Below are positions 7,737-9,919 of a DNA stretch of 9,919 bases, piece after piece; within the stretch, counting starts at the first letter, position 1; the number at the start of each line of letters is the position of its first letter. The notes beneath the pieces are model-generated. The model saw nothing but the letters and a program-made list of their open reading frames with translations, was not told where the DNA came from and ran no database searches. The DNA is from Bacteroidales bacterium. GTDB lineage: Bacteria; Bacteroidota; Bacteroidia; Bacteroidales; UBA932. Made by a program: the position numbers and the translations under genes. The stretch covers positions 1-9,919 of the forward strand of contig SFPH01000066.1 in the NCBI GenBank assembly GCA_004552115.1. Reading direction: 5' to 3'.

Positions 7737-7922
7737 GTGCAGATCAGTCCTGCAGCTCCTTCCCGTAAATCCGGCGACGGCGATGCTGGCGTCAATGCCA
7801 GAAAAGTGCTGGTATATCTGGGCCTGATCAATGCGATGGCTCTTTACGGTCCGAATGTCCACAAGGCCGGCGAAGCCGTAAACAAAAAGGCACGGGCACT
7901 CAAACCCGTACCTGTGAATTGA
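7737..7922 (+). CDS. Possible small protein (61 aa, GTG start)
   Basis: This open frame lies between rnr and the convergent endonuclease gene. I do not recognise it. From GTG 7737 it reads a hydrophilic start (QISPAAPSRKSGDGD), a short hydrophobic helix-like part (KVLVYLGLINAMALYG) and a basic tail rich in Lys and Ala. Codon choice looks plausible for coding. The frame extends back to an ATG at 7557, but that part lies inside rnr and gives an Arg/Pro-rich sequence typical of a shifted frame, so a start after the rnr stop is more likely. No ribosome site is visible and GTG is the only usual start codon before an internal ATG. Its last 13 or so codons are also the opposite-strand terminator, which weakens the case. 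It could be a small membrane-associated protein, a gene remnant or non-coding. Confidence 0.3.
   Translation: MQISPAAPSRKSGDGDAGVNARKVLVYLGLINAMALYGPNVHKAGEAVNKKARALKPVPVN
7884..7912 (-). terminator. Rho-independent terminator for the endonuclease gene
   Basis: As minus-strand RNA, arm GGUACGGG (7912-7905), loop UUUGAGUG (7904-7897) and arm CCCGUGCC (7896-7889) form an 8-base-pair stem with one G-U pair, followed at once by UUUUU (7888-7884). It begins 18 bases past the stop at 7931. No T run follows on the plus strand, so it acts for the minus strand only. Confidence 0.72.
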
Positions 7923-7930
7923 AATCGTTC

Positions 7931-9043
7931 CTACCTGGAGAATGTAAAAACCGGCTTCTTTTCAATCCACTCCCTGAGAGGTACGCCCTTCTTCCCTGCA
8001 AGTTCGCAGCATATTGCAAGCCAATTCTCATACAAATCATCGCCCTCCAAAAGAACCGGATTGAACTCCTCTATCATCAGCCGCATTTCTCCGGACGGAT
8101 GTCGAAGCAATGCTTTTATGTCATCAGCGTAATCGACGATGACATTGAAAACTTGTGCGACAGGTTTCTGCAGGCGCTCTCCATCCACATGTGTAATCTT
8201 TCCGCCAGCAGAATACAAATCCCGGATATTCGGATTTATTACCTGATTGTATGAGCACAACCATAGAGTGGTATTGTTGTACTTTGTCATGCTTCTATCA
8301 GGATTAAGAGCTTCAGGGAAAAGAATCATACATTTGGCCTGCAATTCCCTCTTCTCCCTCAAATCAAGAGATTTCCACAATCTGATATTAAATGAATGTG
8401 CGCTTTCGAGATTTTCAGATGTTATCCACCAAGGCATCTCCTGACGATTATTCTTCTTCGCCCGTTCCCTATAATACCGCCTTGCAATGGAAATGGAATC
8501 CGGCGATGTCCTGAAATCGTCATACGTTGTTCCCATTTTTGAGAATATCGTATCCTTCTTCTCCAATTCCATATTGATCAGATATCTTGGAGAATGAGTG
8601 ACGGCAATATCATAGAGAACATCCTGATAAGGACGGCATCTGAATTGAGGCACATCGCCACCAAGCTTGCCGAACAGCATATAGATATCATCCACATTCT
8701 CTATCCGGGTTGTCTCGACAATACTGCTGCCCGTCGACGTCCAATGATTCTCTTTGGTTGATTTGACCTCTATACCGTAATAATTGTCTGCAACGATGTC
8801 GGGAAACCTTTGTCCTGAAATCAATTTCACTTCATCCGCATCAAATGGAGAGTCGGAACAGGCCAACTTGATCTTTTCAACCGCACAAGTCTCAAGAGTT
8901 GACGCTGTCAGTGCTTTATACTTGCAAGGATTCTCACGAGCATCGCTGTTCAGGATCATCTCCGTATTACTCATCAATGAAGCAAACGCCTCGTGAGCAA
9001 GAGCAATATCCCTTTTCCGTATTTCATGTTGGCGGTTTTCCAT
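7931..9043 (-). CDS. Predicted PD-(D/E)XK endonuclease, type II restriction-like
   Basis: A 370-residue protein if started at MENRQ (9043). The nuclease core is Pro81-Asp82 ... Glu92-Val-Lys94 (FPDIVADNYYGIEVKST), a clean PD-(D/E)XK metal-binding motif. It is followed by a Ser/Thr-rich segment (WTSTGSSIVETTR, 101-113) and FGKLGG (124-129). The C-terminal half (DVLYDIAVTHSPRYL, EMPWWITSEN, WLCSYNQVINPNIRDLYSAGG) resembles, in my recollection, proteins annotated as type II restriction endonucleases in gut Bacteroidetes and Clostridia; I cannot name the recognition site. No methyltransferase is next to it. Its base composition is clearly poorer in GC than rnr: 26 of 60 bases at 8401-8460 against 45 of 60 in a GC-rich rnr stretch at 6481-6540. 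The first dozen or so codons coincide with the 5' end of modB in another frame, so the native N-terminus is probably lost. Start candidates are 9043 and 8974 (Met24). The frame extends to 9205, but that part runs over the modA/modB boundary. Confidence 0.75.
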   Translation of the reverse strand: MENRQHEIRKRDIALAHEAFASLMSNTEMILNSDARENPCKYKALTASTLETCAVEKIKLACSDSPFDADEVKLISGQRFPDIVADNYYGIEVKSTKENHWTSTGSSIVETTRIENVDDIYMLFGKLGGDVPQFRCRPYQDVLYDIAVTHSPRYLINMELEKKDTIFSKMGTTYDDFRTSPDSISIARRYYRERAKKNNRQEMPWWITSENLESAHSFNIRLWKSLDLREKRELQAKCMILFPEALNPDRSMTKYNNTTLWLCSYNQVINPNIRDLYSAGGKITHVDGERLQKPVAQVFNVIVDYADDIKALLRHPSGEMRLMIEEFNPVLLEGDDLYENWLAICCELAGKKGVPLREWIEKKPVFTFSR

Positions 9044-9126
9044 GCTGCATAAATACCAAGAAAAAAGGTAATGCATGTAGCTGCCACTGCCGTTTTTAAT
9101 GATAATAGAATCGGTGTGAAATCCAT
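8974..9126 (-). pseudogene. modB: Molybdate ABC transporter permease, N-terminal fragment
   Basis: A strong ribosome site precedes an ATG at 9126 that opens a ModB-like N-terminus: MDFTPILLSLKTAVAATCIT followed by FFLGIYAAW, a typical first membrane helix. The similarity I recognise continues to about residue 40 (KYGKGI, near 9007); ModB would then continue with a DGxFTLP-type segment. Here the frame instead reads LLLLTRRLLH and stops at 8974 after 50 residues, against the usual 220-230. The rest of modB is missing and endonuclease sequence takes its place. The stop (TGA 8976-8974) overlaps the ATG of endonuclease Met24. The fragment comes 23 bases after the modA stop, the usual modAB order. 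Confidence 0.8.
9000..9012. other. Junction between modB and the endonuclease gene
   Basis: On the right, the minus-strand sequence codes for ModB; on the left, it codes for the endonuclease in a different frame. The ModB likeness fades at about residue 40 (codon 9009-9007), and the endonuclease-like reading RDIALAHEAF begins at about 9013. I see no terminal inverted repeat, target duplication or integrase at the join. The exact base cannot be fixed by eye. Confidence 0.65.
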
Positions 9127-9130
9127 ATTT

Positions 9131-9138
9131 CCCTCCTC
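9131..9138 (-). promoter_or_regulatory. Shine-Dalgarno sequence of modB (GAGGAGGG)
   Basis: GAGGAGGG lies four bases before the modB ATG and contains the full AGGAGG anti-16S complement. No gene in the left 7.9 kb has anything like it, which fits a Firmicutes origin for the right end of the window. Confidence 0.85.
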
Positions 9139-9149
9139 GATGTGTAAAG

Positions 9150-9919
9150 CTATTCTGAATAAATGTAAGTAAATTTATATTTTTCAAAGGCTTTTTTCGC
9201 CTCATCTGTTTTCAGGAAATCTAAAAATTCTTGTGCTTCTTCCTCATGCTCCGTTGCTTTCACTACACCTGCCGGATAAATAGCCTGCTCACAGCTGTCT
9301 GCCGGGGCTGCACATACAACCTCCACCCGATCTTCAATGGCAGCATCCGTTGCATACACAATTCCACAGTCTACATTCTTCGTTGCTACCCAGTCTAAGA
9401 CCTGACGCACATTGGTTCCCAGATTTGCCTTTTCCTTAATCTTTTTCCACAAGCCCATGTTTTTATAAATGGTTTCCGTATACTGCCCTACCGGAACATC
9501 TGAATTGCCGATTGCTACCATTTCCACTTTATCTGTAGCAACATCTTCAAAGGTCTGAATATCCAGGTCAGATCCTTCTGGTTTGATCAGGACTACTTCA
9601 TTCTCCAGTAATCGTATAATACTATCCTCCTCCATAAGTCCCTGTTCCTTTAATGCATTCATCTGCTGGGTAGCTGCAGAAAGAAACACATCCGCAGGCG
9701 CACCTTCTTCAATCTGTGTCTGTAGTGTTCCAGAAGAATCATACGTAAAAGTAAGCCTTACATCTGGATGTTCCTTTTCGTAGGATTTTCCAAGCTCATT
9801 TAAAACATCTGTCATGCTGGCTGCTGCCAGAATATGAATCTCTGTCTTATTTTCTGTCTTCGTATCACTTTCTGTTGTGATAGGGACAGTCTGGTCCATA
9901 TTCTCCGTTGTTCCATATC
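9150..9919 (-). CDS. modA: Molybdate ABC transporter substrate-binding protein (5' end cut)
   Basis: ModA binds molybdate (or tungstate) outside the membrane and delivers it to the ModBC transporter. The last 256 codons are present. The frame is still open at the right edge, so the ATG at 9899 is probably internal; a lipoprotein signal peptide would lie beyond the window. The visible start is a Thr/Glu/Lys-rich linker, as expected after a lipidated cysteine in a Gram-positive protein. Family motifs in order are LAAASMTDVLNELG (first oxyanion-binding Ser), TYDSSGTLQTQIEEGAPADVFLSA (second Ser region), NSDVPVGQYTETIYKNMGLW and CGIVYATDA with the ligand tyrosine. The C-terminus KYKFTYIYSE ends at TAG (9152-9150). 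modB follows after 23 bases. The DNA is AT-rich (20 of 60 bases G or C at 9421-9480), unlike the genes to the left. Confidence 0.95.
   Translation of the reverse strand, partial: YGTTENMDQTVPITTESDTKTENKTEIHILAAASMTDVLNELGKSYEKEHPDVRLTFTYDSSGTLQTQIEEGAPADVFLSAATQQMNALKEQGLMEEDSIIRLLENEVVLIKPEGSDLDIQTFEDVATDKVEMVAIGNSDVPVGQYTETIYKNMGLWKKIKEKANLGTNVRQVLDWVATKNVDCGIVYATDAAIEDRVEVVCAAPADSCEQAIYPAGVVKATEHEEEAQEFLDFLKTDEAKKAFEKYKFTYIYSE

Noticed and set aside
7058..7831. Minus-strand open frame (257 codons) opposite the rnr 3' end
   Set aside because: Another mirror frame; the S1 domain of RNase R explains this stretch.
7915..9015. Insertion element or integron cassette carrying the endonuclease
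   Set aside because: No terminal inverted repeats, target duplication, transposase, integrase or attachment-like repeat could be found at either edge by eye.
9044..9205. 54-residue upstream extension of the endonuclease
   Set aside because: It is read through the modA 3' end, the modA-modB gap and modB in a different frame, all of which have a better explanation.
1..9919. CRISPR array, tRNA or rRNA genes, riboswitch
   Set aside because: I saw no regularly spaced repeats, cloverleaf-like sequence, rRNA-like sequence or conserved aptamer core on either strand.

Overview
The left ~7.9 kb looks like chromosome of a GC-rich gut-type Bacteroidales bacterium. The genes have close relatives in that group (GH92 lipoprotein, GH130 phosphorylase, ROK kinase with a DAGGTN loop, RNase R), there are TAnnTTTG-type -7 boxes, and none of the starts has a Shine-Dalgarno sequence. 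I cannot name a genus. The right ~0.9 kb (modA and the start of modB) is different: AT-richer, with a strong AGGAGG ribosome site and Gram-positive-style molybdate transport proteins. It looks like Firmicutes (Clostridia-type) DNA.

Layout. On the minus strand, reading from 5166 down to 1, four genes follow each other with gaps of 15, 26 and 26 bases: gpmI (phosphoglycerate mutase), a GH130 mannosyl phosphorylase, a GH92 alpha-mannosidase lipoprotein and a ROK-family sugar kinase that runs off the left edge. A 139-base divergent promoter region (5167-5305) separates gpmI from rnr (RNase R) on the plus strand. After rnr come a possible small ORF and an intrinsic terminator that belongs to the opposite strand. 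Next is a minus-strand PD-(D/E)XK protein (7931-9043) that resembles a type II restriction endonuclease. At about 9000-9012 its N-terminal coding sequence runs into the 5' end of modB, which is preceded by modA. modA runs off the right edge.

How the genes fit together. The GH92 lipoprotein would trim alpha-mannose from high-mannose glycans outside the cytoplasm. The GH130 enzyme, which has no signal peptide, would split a beta-mannosyl disaccharide such as Man-beta-1,4-GlcNAc with phosphate in the cytoplasm. The ROK kinase would phosphorylate the released hexose or N-acetylhexosamine, and GpmI works in lower glycolysis. This is a compact N-glycan/mannoside catabolic operon tied to a glycolytic gene; no transporter or regulator is visible. 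The endonuclease has no methyltransferase partner in the window.

The main item to check is the junction near 9005. An apparently broken Firmicutes modAB operon abuts an almost intact endonuclease gene. It is either a real recombination/transfer scar or an assembly chimera, and read support across it decides which. I found no CRISPR array, tRNA, rRNA or recognisable transposase.
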